DNA of 64,000 nucleotides, taken from positions 47,030 to 111,029 of the forward strand of contig CAZTJF010000013.1 in the NCBI GenBank assembly GCA_964613805.1, read 5' to 3'. Under the pieces are notes generated by a model, which saw nothing but the letters and a program-made list of their open reading frames with translations, was not told the DNA's origin and did not search any database. The position numbers and the translations under genes are program-made. The DNA is from XYD12-FULL-36-8 sp964613805 (lineage in GTDB: Bacteria > Bacteroidota > Ignavibacteria > Ignavibacteriales > Ignavibacteriaceae). Below are positions 26,584-35,732 of this stretch, piece after piece; within the stretch, counting starts at the first letter, position 1, and each line of letters starts with the position of its first letter.

Positions 26584-27138
26584 TCATTTTGTTTTTGGAG
26601 TGGGGTGTTTCACTTTTTCCCACATCTCAGCAAATTTGAATTCGGTGTAAGTTGGACTTTCAGCATTGTGACATGATGTGCAGAAATTTTCAATGTTTTC
26701 ATGAACCAATAATCCTTTAGCAATTGATTCTTCTCTGCTTTTCATAACTTTAAGTGATTTATAGTTTGAACCTGCTCCATGACAAGTCTCACATTGAACG
26801 CCGTCTTCAACTTTAAATTTCTTTCCTAGTAATGCTTTGTCAACATTGTATCCTGAAGCATGGCACTTTAAGCAAGCTTCAGTTTGTGCAGCGGGAGTTG
26901 TGTGCCCTAAATCAGAAGCAATTTTATTGGCTTGTTCAGTCTGAAGTGTTTTGAAAGCTGCTGCATGTTTACTGTTTTTCCAGATATCGAGCTGCTTTCC
27001 TTGCTTTTCAGTTTTATGGCATGTTCCACAATCTTCTGCACCAACAAAGCTATTGGCGACTTTTTTATCCTGTCCGTAACTGAATCCGATCAGAACAGTC
27101 ACAATAAGAAGTGAAATGAGAGATAGTTTATTTAGCAT
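26584..27138 (-). CDS. Tetrahaem c-type cytochrome, cytochrome c554-like
   Basis: 184 residues, signal peptide to about residue 22. Four CxxCH motifs: CGTCH, CLKCH, CETCH and CTSCH. FVGAEDCGTCHKTEKQGKQL followed by WKNSKHAAAF is the usual start of cytochrome c554-type proteins. It is probably a soluble periplasmic electron carrier that feeds the downstream multihaems. A strong GGAGG ribosome binding site precedes the ATG. First gene of the operon; an upstream hairpin with a T run on the same strand may attenuate transcription. Confidence 0.85.
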   Translation of the reverse strand: MLNKLSLISLLIVTVLIGFSYGQDKKVANSFVGAEDCGTCHKTEKQGKQLDIWKNSKHAAAFKTLQTEQANKIASDLGHTTPAAQTEACLKCHASGYNVDKALLGKKFKVEDGVQCETCHGAGSNYKSLKVMKSREESIAKGLLVHENIENFCTSCHNAESPTYTEFKFAEMWEKVKHPTPKTK

Positions 27139-27502
27139 TTTTTCCTCCTTGTTTTTTATTTACTGTATTAATATACAAAAAAAAAGAGAGTTCATCACGT
27201 AAAAAACGTATATGAACTCTCCTCTGAAAATTTTTTACTTTTTCTTCCTAAACTTTTGATTTAACAAAATACTTACATTCTGCAAAAAGTAAACCATCAG
27301 AATAGTTAACAAAAATCAAACCAATTTTAACTCTTTAATTAATCCAAATTTCGTTCTCAATATTTTCATCATTAAGAAAAACAACTGGTTCTTCTCAGAA
27401 TAGAGAAAAATTCATATTTTTACAATGAGTTAGAACTAAAGTGCTTCAATTAACCTCCTTTTATACTCGCTTGTGAGTTAAAAATTTTTAATCATAATTA
27501 AA
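27139..27502. other. Divergent noncoding region between the cytochrome operon and the MORN lipoprotein
   Basis: 364 bases without a gene. It holds the ribosome binding site and hairpin of the cytochrome operon on the minus side and the leader of the MORN lipoprotein on the plus side. I searched it for a cyclic-di-GMP riboswitch and saw no match to the conserved pattern. Confidence 0.6.
27176..27221 (-). promoter_or_regulatory. Hairpin plus T-run in the leader of the cytochrome operon (possible attenuator)
   Basis: GAGAGTTCAT at 27186-27195 and ATGAACTCTC at 27212-27221 form a 10-bp stem, extended by ACGT pairing (27197-27200 with 27206-27209) around an A loop. Read on the minus strand, the hairpin is followed by about 10 Ts (27176-27185), which is an intrinsic-terminator shape. 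It lies 38-83 bases upstream of the tetrahaem start and no minus-strand gene ends here, so it may act as an attenuator. Confidence 0.6.
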
Positions 27503-28045
27503 ATGTTGGCAAAGGTTTTTATGTTTACTAATCATGGTTGTACACAATTCTTTACAGCTCTGTTTGTTATTATAGTCTTAATTGGGTTCACTGCATGCGA
27601 AAAAATACCACAGCCCGTAAATGAAATAATTGTTAAAGATGGATTGATTTTCAAACAAGGAGAATTATCACCGTACACCGGAATAGTTAAAGACACTATA
27701 GAAGGAAAGTTAATCGAATATGAGGTGGTTGATGGAAAGAAGACCGGTGAATTCAAAATATATTTTAAAAATGGTAAGCTTGAAATGTTTGGTAAAATGA
27801 AAGATAATATGAACCAAGGAACATGGACGTATTATTACCAAAATGGTCAAATTGAATCCGAAGGAACATTCAAAGATGATTTACCTGATGGTTTATGGAA
27901 ATGGTTCTATGAAAACGGAAATCTTAGAGAAGAAGGAACTTATGTTAAAGGCAATCGCGAAGGACGCTGGATTTTGTACGATGTAGATGGTAAAGTAAAA
28001 GAAGAAAGAATGCTTGAGAAAAATCAAATCATCGAGAAGAAATAA
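27503..28045 (+). CDS. MORN-repeat (YwqK-like) lipoprotein
   Basis: 180 residues. A hydrophobic N-terminal segment ends in the lipobox-like LIGFTAC (Cys32). It then contains a run of MORN-2 repeats (GEFKIYFKNGKLEMFGKMKD, GTWTYYYQNGQIESEGTFKD, GLWKWFYENGNLREEGTYVK, GRWILYDVDGKVKEER). Annotated in many genomes as 'toxin-antitoxin YwqK family', but no partner is visible, so I would not claim a toxin-antitoxin role. No clear ribosome binding site is seen; Met7 is an alternative start. Confidence 0.75.
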   Translation: MLAKVFMFTNHGCTQFFTALFVIIVLIGFTACEKIPQPVNEIIVKDGLIFKQGELSPYTGIVKDTIEGKLIEYEVVDGKKTGEFKIYFKNGKLEMFGKMKDNMNQGTWTYYYQNGQIESEGTFKDDLPDGLWKWFYENGNLREEGTYVKGNREGRWILYDVDGKVKEERMLEKNQIIEKK

Positions 28046-28098
28046 ATCAAACTATACAAAATTAATGTTGATTTAACTGAGACTTAGCAAACATTTCA

Positions 28099-28129
28099 TT
28101 GATATTAAAACCGCCTTTAGCTAATTTTG
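28099..28129 (+). promoter_or_regulatory. Candidate promoter of the GAPDH gene
   Basis: TTG at 28099-28101, a 20-base spacer, and TAATTTTG at 28122-28129 match the Bacteroidetes-type pattern. It is 38 bases upstream of the GAPDH ATG, which has a good AAAGGAG ribosome binding site. Confidence 0.45.
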
Positions 28130-28167
28130 AACCACAAAAATAATTATTAATCAAAGGAGATATAACA

Positions 28168-29229
28168 ATGGCAATCAAAGTAGGTATAAATGGATTTGGC
28201 AGAATAGGCAGACTTGTAATCCGGGCAATTGCAGAAAAAAAACTGATTGGAAAAGAAGTTGATGTTGTTGCAATAGTTGATATTACAAATGACGCAAAAT
28301 ATTTCGCTTACCAATTAAAATATGATTCCGTTCATGGCAGATTTGGCGGAACGCTTTCAACCGAAAAAAGTGATCCGAGCTTAGATCATGACGACGTTCT
28401 TGTAATAAATGGTGATAAGACTAAATGTCTGCTTGCTTCAAAAGAACCTTCACAGCTTCCCTGGAAAGAGTTGGGTGTCGAGTATGTTATCGAATCAACC
28501 GGTTTATTTACAGAGGCAGAAAAAGCAAAAGGTCATTTGACAGCCGGTGCAAAAAAGGTTATTATCTCTGCACCGGGAAAAGGTGATTTAAAAACTTTTG
28601 TAATGGGAGTAAATGATGATAAATATAATCCAGCTACTGATCATGTGGTCTCAAATGCATCATGTACAACCAATTGTCTTGCACCGGTAGTTCATGTTTT
28701 ATTGAAAGAGGGAATAGGCATTGAGACTGGAATAATGACGACTATTCACTCGTACACCGCAACACAAAAAACTGTTGATGGTCCTTCAAAGAAAGATTGG
28801 CGAGGCGGAAGAGCAGCGGCAATAAATATTATTCCATCATCAACCGGAGCTGCCAAAGCTGTTGGAGAAGTGCTTCCTCAGGTGAAGGGCAAACTTACCG
28901 GAATGTCTTTCAGAGTCCCCACTGCAAATGTTTCAGTTGTTGATCTTACTTTCAGATCTGAAAAAGATACTTCGATTCAAGAGATTGATACGTTAATGAA
29001 AAAAGCATCGGAGACCTACCTAAAAGGTATTTTAGGTTATACGAATGAAGAGGTTGTTTCAACTGATTTCATAAAGGATGAACGTTCATCAATTTATGAT
29101 TCTAAAGCAACATTAGAAAATAATTTCAAAAATGAAAAAAGATTCTTCAAACTGATTTCATGGTATGATAATGAATGGGGTTATTCTGTTAGAGTTGTTG
29201 ACTTTTTGCTTAAGATCGCTAAAATGTAA
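28168..29229 (+). CDS. gap: Type I glyceraldehyde-3-phosphate dehydrogenase
   Basis: 353 residues. NAD-binding GINGFGRIGRL, catalytic Cys in SNASCTTNCLAPV, and phosphate-binding residues in GRAAAINIIPSSTGAAKAVG and the C-terminal SWYDNEWGYSVR. It converts glyceraldehyde 3-phosphate to 1,3-bisphosphoglycerate in glycolysis and gluconeogenesis. A terminator follows and pgk comes next, the usual gap-pgk order, though the two are separated by 115 bases with a hairpin, so they may be separate transcripts. Confidence 0.95.
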   Translation: MAIKVGINGFGRIGRLVIRAIAEKKLIGKEVDVVAIVDITNDAKYFAYQLKYDSVHGRFGGTLSTEKSDPSLDHDDVLVINGDKTKCLLASKEPSQLPWKELGVEYVIESTGLFTEAEKAKGHLTAGAKKVIISAPGKGDLKTFVMGVNDDKYNPATDHVVSNASCTTNCLAPVVHVLLKEGIGIETGIMTTIHSYTATQKTVDGPSKKDWRGGRAAAINIIPSSTGAAKAVGEVLPQVKGKLTGMSFRVPTANVSVVDLTFRSEKDTSIQEIDTLMKKASETYLKGILGYTNEEVVSTDFIKDERSSIYDSKATLENNFKNEKRFFKLISWYDNEWGYSVRVVDFLLKIAKM

Positions 29230-29245
29230 TTTATTAAATTTCTGC

Positions 29246-29280
29246 TGAGACTGAACCTCATGGCTCAGTCTCACTTTTTA
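29246..29280 (+). terminator. Intrinsic terminator after gap
   Basis: TGAGACTGA at 29246-29254 and TCAGTCTCA at 29265-29273 form a perfect 9-bp stem, followed by CTTTTTA. It lies 17 bases after the gap stop codon. Confidence 0.8.
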
Positions 29281-29344
29281 AGTTAATCTTCCAATAAAAA
29301 TTATTCACACCACTAGGATTAAATATTCTTTCATGAGGTAAAAA

Positions 29345-30541
29345 ATGAAAAAACTTTCAATTGATAATGTAGATTTAAAAAATAAACGGGTTCTCGTTAG
29401 AGTGGATTTTAATGTTCCTCTCGATGAAAATTTACAAATCACCGATGATATACGAATTACTTCATCTCTGCCGACAATCAAGAAGATTATTTCAGAAGGC
29501 GGCAAAGCAATTTTAATGAGTCATCTCGGCAGACCTAAAGGGAAGGTGAATTTAAAGTATAGCTTAAAACCTGCAGCTGAACGGCTCACTAAACTTTTAG
29601 CAAAGGAAGTAAAGCTTGCACCAGATTGTGTTGGTGATGAAGTAAAATCTCTTGTTAATGAAATGAAGAGCGGTGATGTTTTAATGCTTGAGAATTTACG
29701 ATTTCATGAGGAGGAAGAGAAAAACGATGAAGCGTTCGCAAAAAAAATATCTGAACTTGGGGATGTATATATTAACGATGCTTTTGGAAGCGCTCACCGT
29801 GCGCACGCATCAACTGAGGGAGTGACAAAATATATTAAGATTTGTGCTGCCGGTTATCTTATGCAAAAGGAATTAGATTATCTTGGAAATGCAATTGCAA
29901 ATCCACAGCGACCATTTGCAGCTATTTTAGGCGGAGCAAAAATCTCCGGAAAGATAGATGTTATTTCTAATCTTCTTGGAAAAGTTGATAAACTATTAAT
30001 TGGCGGTGGTATGGCTTTCACATTTTTGAAAGCACAAGGAAAAGAAATTGGGAAGTCTCTTTTAGAAGCAGAAAAAATTGATCTTGCCAAAGAAGTTTTA
30101 GAAAAAGCGAAAAACTCCAAAGTTAAATTCCTTCTTCCTGTTGATTTTGTGGTTGCGGATGAATTTAAGAATGAATCACCATCAATGATAGTGAAAGCGG
30201 ATGCAATTCTATCTGATAAAATGGGATTGGATATAGGACCCGAAACAATTAAATTGTTCAAGCAAGAGCTTGAAAATTCTAAAACAATTGTTTGGAACGG
30301 ACCAATGGGCGTTTTTGAAATGGATAATTTTGCAAAAGGAACATTCGCAATTGCTCAAGTTTTGGCAGATGCAACCTCTAAAAATGCTGTTACAATTATT
30401 GGTGGAGGAGATTCAGCCGCGGCTATAAGCAAAGCCGGGTTGGAGGATAAAGTTTCTCATGTTTCAACAGGAGGCGGGGCATCGCTGGAATTTCTGGAAG
30501 GAAAAGTTCTCCCAGGTGTTGAAGCGTTAACAAATGCTTGA
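29345..30541 (+). CDS. pgk: Phosphoglycerate kinase
   Basis: 398 residues. Conserved RVDFNVPLD, SHLGRPKG, LENLRFHEEEE, NDAFGSAHRAHAST, GGAKISGKI, NGPMGVFE and GGGDSAAAI in the expected order. Transfers phosphate from 1,3-bisphosphoglycerate to ADP in glycolysis. A GAGG ribosome binding site precedes the ATG. Confidence 0.96.
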   Translation: MKKLSIDNVDLKNKRVLVRVDFNVPLDENLQITDDIRITSSLPTIKKIISEGGKAILMSHLGRPKGKVNLKYSLKPAAERLTKLLAKEVKLAPDCVGDEVKSLVNEMKSGDVLMLENLRFHEEEEKNDEAFAKKISELGDVYINDAFGSAHRAHASTEGVTKYIKICAAGYLMQKELDYLGNAIANPQRPFAAILGGAKISGKIDVISNLLGKVDKLLIGGGMAFTFLKAQGKEIGKSLLEAEKIDLAKEVLEKAKNSKVKFLLPVDFVVADEFKNESPSMIVKADAILSDKMGLDIGPETIKLFKQELENSKTIVWNGPMGVFEMDNFAKGTFAIAQVLADATSKNAVTIIGGGDSAAAISKAGLEDKVSHVSTGGGASLEFLEGKVLPGVEALTNA

Positions 30542-30594
30542 TTTTATTATTTCAGTGTGTCGAAAATTCGAATCAAATTTAAAAGGAATATTTA

Positions 30595-31545
30595 GTGAGT
30601 GATTATTATCGCCCTTCCGGATTCGGCGGATTTAGTTTTTTCCCTCCGGTTATAAAAAATTTATTAATAATTAACGGTGTCGTTTTTCTCATTCAGATGC
30701 TTGGCGAAAAGATTGCTACTGCATCCGGTCTCACTCTTTCCTTTATCGTAACTAAGTATTTCGGTTTAATCGCTCTGAGTAACGGCTATGTCCCCTTCAT
30801 TAATGAAATAGGAAATGTAGTAGCTATACCAGCAGATTTTTATCCCTGGCAGTTAATTACTTATCAATTTATGCACGGAAATTTATCCCACATTTTGTTC
30901 AATATGTTTGCACTTTGGATGTTTGGAATAGAAATTGAAAATTACTGGGGAAGCAAAAAATTTCTTTATTTCTATTTATTATGCGGAGTAGTTGCCGGAC
31001 TATGTCATCTATTTATTTCACCTCTGCTCGGTGGATCTGCCGCACCAACCATTGGTGCATCCGGTGCAATTTACGGTGTGCTTGCTGCTTTTGCATTGTT
31101 ATTCCCCAATAGATTGATCTTTCTTTATTTCTTTATCCCTGTCAAAGCAAAATATTTAATTACCTTTATGATTGTAATGGAATTTATGCTTGTTGACAGT
31201 GCAAATAGCGGTATAGCTCATCTTGCACATCTTGGCGGAGCTTTAGCAGGTTTGGTGTTCATTTTGTTAGATAAGAATACTAATTCAGAAATAAAAAATA
31301 TCTTCAATAGATCATCGTATAGAACTAAAACACCGTTTAATCCGTTTGCTGGTGTCACTGACAGATTTAAGCGCGGCAAGGCAGAAGATGCAAAGTTTTA
31401 TGATATAAATGAACGTAAAGAGGAAAAAGAAATTACTCAGGAAGATATTGATGCAATTTTGGATAAGATTAGCAAAAGCGGATACCAAAATTTAACTGAT
31501 AAGGAAAAGAAAATTCTGTTTGAAGCAAGTAAGAAGATGAATTAG
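30595..31545 (+). CDS. Rhomboid-family intramembrane serine protease
   Basis: 316 residues from a GTG start with AAGGA in good position. It has the rhomboid elements HGNLSHILFNMFALWMFG, the nucleophile Ser156 in TIGASGAIYG, and the catalytic His212 in AHLAHLGGALAG, spread over six membrane segments. A cytoplasmic tail of about 90 residues is charged and probably not catalytic. It cleaves membrane proteins within the bilayer. Followed 4 bases later by a small lipoprotein gene. Confidence 0.88.
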   Translation: MSDYYRPSGFGGFSFFPPVIKNLLIINGVVFLIQMLGEKIATASGLTLSFIVTKYFGLIALSNGYVPFINEIGNVVAIPADFYPWQLITYQFMHGNLSHILFNMFALWMFGIEIENYWGSKKFLYFYLLCGVVAGLCHLFISPLLGGSAAPTIGASGAIYGVLAAFALLFPNRLIFLYFFIPVKAKYLITFMIVMEFMLVDSANSGIAHLAHLGGALAGLVFILLDKNTNSEIKNIFNRSSYRTKTPFNPFAGVTDRFKRGKAEDAKFYDINERKEEKEITQEDIDAILDKISKSGYQNLTDKEKKILFEASKKMN

Positions 31546-31549
31546 TGGA

Positions 31550-31879
31550 ATGATTACTAAACATTTTTATTATCCCACAATCGGATTATTAATTGCCTGC
31601 ACACTTTTAGTCTCAAATGGTTGTAATCAGAGTACAATAATTGAGGAAGAAAAATTTATTGAAGTTTATACTGATATGATCATTGCGAGTGACACAGTTT
31701 CGGAAGCAATAAATCCTAAAGACGAAGTATTAAAAAAAGTTTTGAACAAGTATGGTATTACTTTAGAAGATTACAAGAGGACAATCCAATATTACAACCA
31801 GGAATCTCAGCGATGGGAAAAGTTCTTTACAAAAGCTATTGCTTATCTTGAACAGAAGAGGAAGGATTCAACAAAGTAG
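31550..31879 (+). CDS. DUF4296 lipoprotein
   Basis: 109 residues; a hydrophobic start (IGLLIACTLLVSNGC) ends in a lipobox-like Cys. The pattern EEEKFIEVYTDMIIASDTV ... VLKKVLNKYGIT ... YKRTIQYYNQESQRWEKFFTKAIAYLEQKR is characteristic of DUF4296, a family common in Bacteroidetes. Function unknown. Its 3' end overlaps the convergent recQ gene by 44 bases. Confidence 0.7.
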   Translation: MITKHFYYPTIGLLIACTLLVSNGCNQSTIIEEEKFIEVYTDMIIASDTVSEAINPKDEVLKKVLNKYGITLEDYKRTIQYYNQESQRWEKFFTKAIAYLEQKRKDSTK

Positions 31880-34460
31880 CTTTATTTTTAGCAATGCAAA
31901 TTCTTATCATCGCATAGCTTACTTGTGCCGGTAGTTTGCTCTTTAGTTCCTTCAAATTTGAGTAACCTTTATTAAGTTCATTAGTAATTAATTCCTTCAG
32001 CTTAACATCAAAAAGATCAGCGATCTCAACTTTAGGGTCGTATTCCAAAATGGTTTCAATTTGCATGGAGATAACTTCCTCGGATAACTTTCGTAAAGAA
32101 GAAATATCTTTTAGCGAAAATCCCTTCCTAAGAAGTTCATAAGTCTCCCTTATGCTTGTTGGAATTTTTTTTACTGTGGTTTTAATATCAGTGTGAGTGG
32201 CAGTAAATTCATTAATTACCTGAAGCAGCTCAGTCCCAATTTTGTTGAACATTCTGCTGTTAAAACCATAAATGTTCATTAACTCGGATTTTGTTTTTGG
32301 TTTGGAGTGAGAAATTCTTTTTAACAATTCATCAGGACAAATTAGATAGCTTGATTGTAAATACCTCTCCGAAGCTTTCTTCCGAACATCACGCAAAAGA
32401 TTATAAAGTTCCAAATCTTCTTCATAATGATACTGTTGTGCTTCTTCTTCCCAAAATGATGGTTGTAATTCTGCTCTAACAGAGTTAGCTGGAAAGAATT
32501 TTCTCGGAGTGCGTTCACCTCTAATAATTATATTTTTTGATAGAAGATTGAAAACAATCATTTTAAGTTCATTTACCTCATAATGGCTGCAAGTACCGTA
32601 TGTTGAAATTATTTTGTTTGATTCATCCTTTGTTGTACCGCGAACAATTTTTATTAGCTCAGTTTGAGTTAAACCATCACTCCTCTCAAGCAAAGTCCTT
32701 AATAAAATTTCCTCTAAATAATTAGTTGTTGTTTCAGAAAATGATTCACCCGAAGTGCATATATCACATGTGCCGCATTTATAATCAGAGTAGCTTTCTC
32801 CAAAGTAATTTAGAATGAATTTAAAGCGGCAATCTCTTGTGAACACATATTTTACCATTGCATCAATTTTCTTTTGCCCGTATAGAAAACTTTCATTTAA
32901 TTTTATATAATCCAGATTGAGGTTTTCAACATTCACTCTTTGAGAACTAATTGTCACATTGTCCTTAGCCGAACTTTTTTTGTATAAAATAATCCCCATA
33001 TCGTCGAGAGAAGAAAATTTCTCATCCAATTCATTTTCTGTTAGATTAAACTTTTTTGATAAATCACCTTGAGAAATTTTGATGCTCTTAAAGTAGATTT
33101 CACTTCCAAACTCCCGAAGCATTATGAGAAGTATATCTTTCAGATCATCCTGAGGACATTTTCTTACAAAATCTTTAAGCTTATTTTTTCCCATGATTAT
33201 CTGAATCTCAGATTTTCTTTCATAATCAGAAATCAGCTTAACATAACCAGCCGATTCTAAGATTCTCAATGAGGTAAGAAGCAGACCACGGCTGACTTCA
33301 CGTTTACAATATTTTGAAATACTATCGGGATCAATTGGAATTTCGCTGCTCGAAATATTTCCTTCTGCCACGCCGCCGAAATCACAGATTGCAGTATAAA
33401 TTCTTTTTATGAGTTCTTTATCGGGATGAGAATTGGATAAAAAGTAATCCTGAATTCTTATGTCGGTGTCATCATGAAGAAGAAAAATGTGAGATTCTTT
33501 TCCATCTCTTCCTGCACGACCAATTTCCTGGTAATAGTTTTCAATCGAACCTGGAGTGTTGTAATGAATTATAAGCCGAATGTCCTTTTTATCTATGCCC
33601 ATTCCGAATGCATTAGTTGCAACGATAACAGGTACTTTATCATTAAGGAAATCCTCTTGAATTTTTTTTCTTAACTCTGCTGCCAATCCAGCATGATAAT
33701 AAGTGGAATTTATGCGATGCATATTCAGAAATTGAGCTGCTTCTTCAGCATTCTTTCTGGAGGATGTATAAATAATCGCAGGAGTTTTAAATTGCTTTAT
33801 TAACGATAAAGATTGCTCATTTTTTTTCTTCGTTACAATAACATTTAAGCTTAAATTTTGTCTTTCAAAACCACGCACAAATATTTTGGGATCTTTAAAA
33901 TTGAGCTGTGATACAATATCTTTAATTACCTCAGGTGTGGCTGTGGCAGTGAAAGCTGATATTTTATTTATCGAAATGAAGTTTGTGAACTCGTTTATGT
34001 TTCTATAACTTGGTCGAAAGCTATGTCCCCATTCACTTATACAATGCGCCTCATCAACAAAAATGTAAGTTGGATTCAAATTTTTTATCCTTTCAGCAAA
34101 CGAGAGATTTTCCAACCTCTCCGGAGCAACGTAAAGAATCTTAATTTTTTTGGAATTAATCTGTTGTAGTATAGCTTCGGATTCATAAAAACCCAGTGTA
34201 CTGTTTATGAATGCGGCGATCTCACCATTTTTATTGAGTGAATCCACCTGGTCTTTCATCAATGCAATTAACGGTGAAATAACAATAGAAAAATTTTCAG
34301 AGATTAGTGCCGGAATTTGATAACATATTGATTTGCCTGCACCTGTTGGAAGAACAGCAAGAACATTATCGCCGTGTAAGATAGCATCAATAATTTCTTC
34401 CTGCCCAGGACGGAACTTAAAATGACCAAAATATTTATTTAGTGCGTCTAATTTATTCAT
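31836..34460 (-). CDS. recQ: RecQ-family ATP-dependent DNA helicase, long form
   Basis: 874 residues against about 600-730 for typical RecQ. Walker A LPTGAGKS (about 37-44), DEAHCISEWGHSFRPSY (136-152), motif VI GRAGRDGKE, and a zinc-binding Cys group CRFKFILNYFGESYSDYKCGTCDIC. The C-terminal part has a RQC-like region, an HRDC-like region (LICPDELLKRISHSKPKTKSEL), and a helical tail of about 150 residues (ETYELLRKGFSLKDISS...) resembling YpbB-type helix-turn-helix extensions. It unwinds DNA for recombination and repair. The stop lies inside the DUF4296 gene. Confidence 0.9.
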   Translation of the reverse strand: MNKLDALNKYFGHFKFRPGQEEIIDAILHGDNVLAVLPTGAGKSICYQIPALISENFSIVISPLIALMKDQVDSLNKNGEIAAFINSTLGFYESEAILQQINSKKIKILYVAPERLENLSFAERIKNLNPTYIFVDEAHCISEWGHSFRPSYRNINEFTNFISINKISAFTATATPEVIKDIVSQLNFKDPKIFVRGFERQNLSLNVIVTKKKNEQSLSLIKQFKTPAIIYTSSRKNAEEAAQFLNMHRINSTYYHAGLAAELRKKIQEDFLNDKVPVIVATNAFGMGIDKKDIRLIIHYNTPGSIENYYQEIGRAGRDGKESHIFLLHDDTDIRIQDYFLSNSHPDKELIKRIYTAICDFGGVAEGNISSSEIPIDPDSISKYCKREVSRGLLLTSLRILESAGYVKLISDYERKSEIQIIMGKNKLKDFVRKCPQDDLKDILLIMLREFGSEIYFKSIKISQGDLSKKFNLTENELDEKFSSLDDMGIILYKKSSAKDNVTISSQRVNVENLNLDYIKLNESFLYGQKKIDAMVKYVFTRDCRFKFILNYFGESYSDYKCGTCDICTSGESFSETTTNYLEEILLRTLLERSDGLTQTELIKIVRGTTKDESNKIISTYGTCSHYEVNELKMIVFNLLSKNIIIRGERTPRKFFPANSVRAELQPSFWEEEAQQYHYEEDLELYNLLRDVRKKASERYLQSSYLICPDELLKRISHSKPKTKSELMNIYGFNSRMFNKIGTELLQVINEFTATHTDIKTTVKKIPTSIRETYELLRKGFSLKDISSLRKLSEEVISMQIETILEYDPKVEIADLFDVKLKELITNELNKGYSNLKELKSKLPAQVSYAMIRICIAKNKATLLNPSSSVQDKQ

Positions 34461-34752
34461 TCATAGATGATAAGACTTCATATCAAAAATATGTTATAAA
34501 CATACTCAACGCAAATGTAACTCACTTGAAATGAGATAAGGAAAGTTCAAACGAAACGGACGATTTGTTAAAATCTTGCATGTAATTAAAAACCAAGTAC
34601 AATGTGAAGCTGAATCAGAGCTAAGTAATAAACCATTTTAAGACTGTTTTATCGTGGATTTTCTTTCTAATTTTGAATATGCTTTTAAAAATTGCTAATA
34701 AAACTTTAACAATTTTTTACAATGAGTTATTAACAATTAATCGAGTACTTTG

Positions 34753-35691
34753 ATGCAAAATGAAAATTTAAAACTTGAAGATCTTATTGAAAAAACATTC
34801 ACGACATCCGATGGTAATCAAATCAATAGTGCAGTTATAATTGGTGCCGGTATAATGGGGCAGGGTATTGCGCAAACTGTTTCGTCTGCCGGAATGGATG
34901 TTCTTATTATTGAAAAGGATCAGGAACATTTACGTAAATCAAAACAGTCGTTAGCAGGATCCATTGATAGAGAGATTAAACGATGGGCTATGACATCATC
35001 AGAAAAAAAGTCAATCATGAGCCGTATAAAATGGGATTTAAATTTAGAAAAGATAAATGATTATGATTTAATTATCGAAGCTGTTGATGAAGATTATGAG
35101 TTGAAGCGATCAATATTTAAAAAACTGGATCAAGCAGCACGTAAAGATATTATCTTCGTTTCAAATACTTCCACTTTAAGTTTAACCAAGATTGCTGAGG
35201 TTACAAATCGCCAGGATAAAATTATTGGGATGCATTTTTTAAATCCTGTTCCCAAAATTCCCTTAGTAGAAATTGTAAAATGCCTCAACACGTCGAACAA
35301 AACTGTGGAAATCGTAAAATCCTTTGCAGCCCGTATTGGTAAAACGCCTGTTGAAGTGTATGAATATCCTGGTTTCGTTACAACCAGAGCAATTATTCCA
35401 TTGTTAAATGAGGCAATGTATATTTTACTTGAAGACGTTGCAACGGCGAAGGACATTGATACTGCTATGAAGTTAGGATATAATTTTCAATATGGTCCCC
35501 TTGAAATGGCTGATATGATGGGACTTGATGAAGTGCTTGCCTGGATGGAAACACTTTGGAAAACTCTCGGTGAGCCAAGATATCGTGCATGCCCCATTCT
35601 ACGGAAGCTTGTTCGAGAAAAGAAATTAGGGCGCAAAACTGGTGAGGGGTTTTTTAAGTACGATGAAAACGGGAAAATTATTTCCACATAA
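34753..35691 (+). CDS. 3-hydroxyacyl-CoA (3-hydroxybutyryl-CoA) dehydrogenase
   Basis: 312 residues starting at the ATG 34753 (a TTG at 34750 is upstream in frame). Rossmann NAD-binding GAGIMGQGIAQTVSSAGMDV with the acidic turn LIIEKD, then EAVDEDYELKRSIFKKLD, SNTSTLSLT, the catalytic His in GMHFLNPVP, and the C-terminal PGFVTTRAIIPLLNEA and YGPLEMADMMGLDEVL. Oxidises 3-hydroxyacyl-CoA in beta-oxidation or reduces acetoacetyl-CoA in butyrate-type fermentation. It is followed by acetate kinase, so acid metabolism is a likely theme. Confidence 0.9.
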   Translation: MQNENLKLEDLIEKTFTTSDGNQINSAVIIGAGIMGQGIAQTVSSAGMDVLIIEKDQEHLRKSKQSLAGSIDREIKRWAMTSSEKKSIMSRIKWDLNLEKINDYDLIIEAVDEDYELKRSIFKKLDQAARKDIIFVSNTSTLSLTKIAEVTNRQDKIIGMHFLNPVPKIPLVEIVKCLNTSNKTVEIVKSFAARIGKTPVEVYEYPGFVTTRAIIPLLNEAMYILLEDVATAKDIDTAMKLGYNFQYGPLEMADMMGLDEVLAWMETLWKTLGEPRYRACPILRKLVREKKLGRKTGEGFFKYDENGKIIST

Positions 35692-35732
35692 TTTAACTTT
35701 CTTTTATTCACAATTTAGGTTACTAAGATTAA

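Noticed and set aside
27139..27502. A cyclic-di-GMP (GEMM) riboswitch upstream of the cytochrome operon
   Set aside because: I looked because such riboswitches control cytochromes in Geobacter, but the conserved sequence blocks were not found.
27503..28045. Toxin-antitoxin role for the YwqK-like MORN protein
   Set aside because: The family label is based on a weak association; no small toxin gene lies next to it and the protein has a lipoprotein signal.
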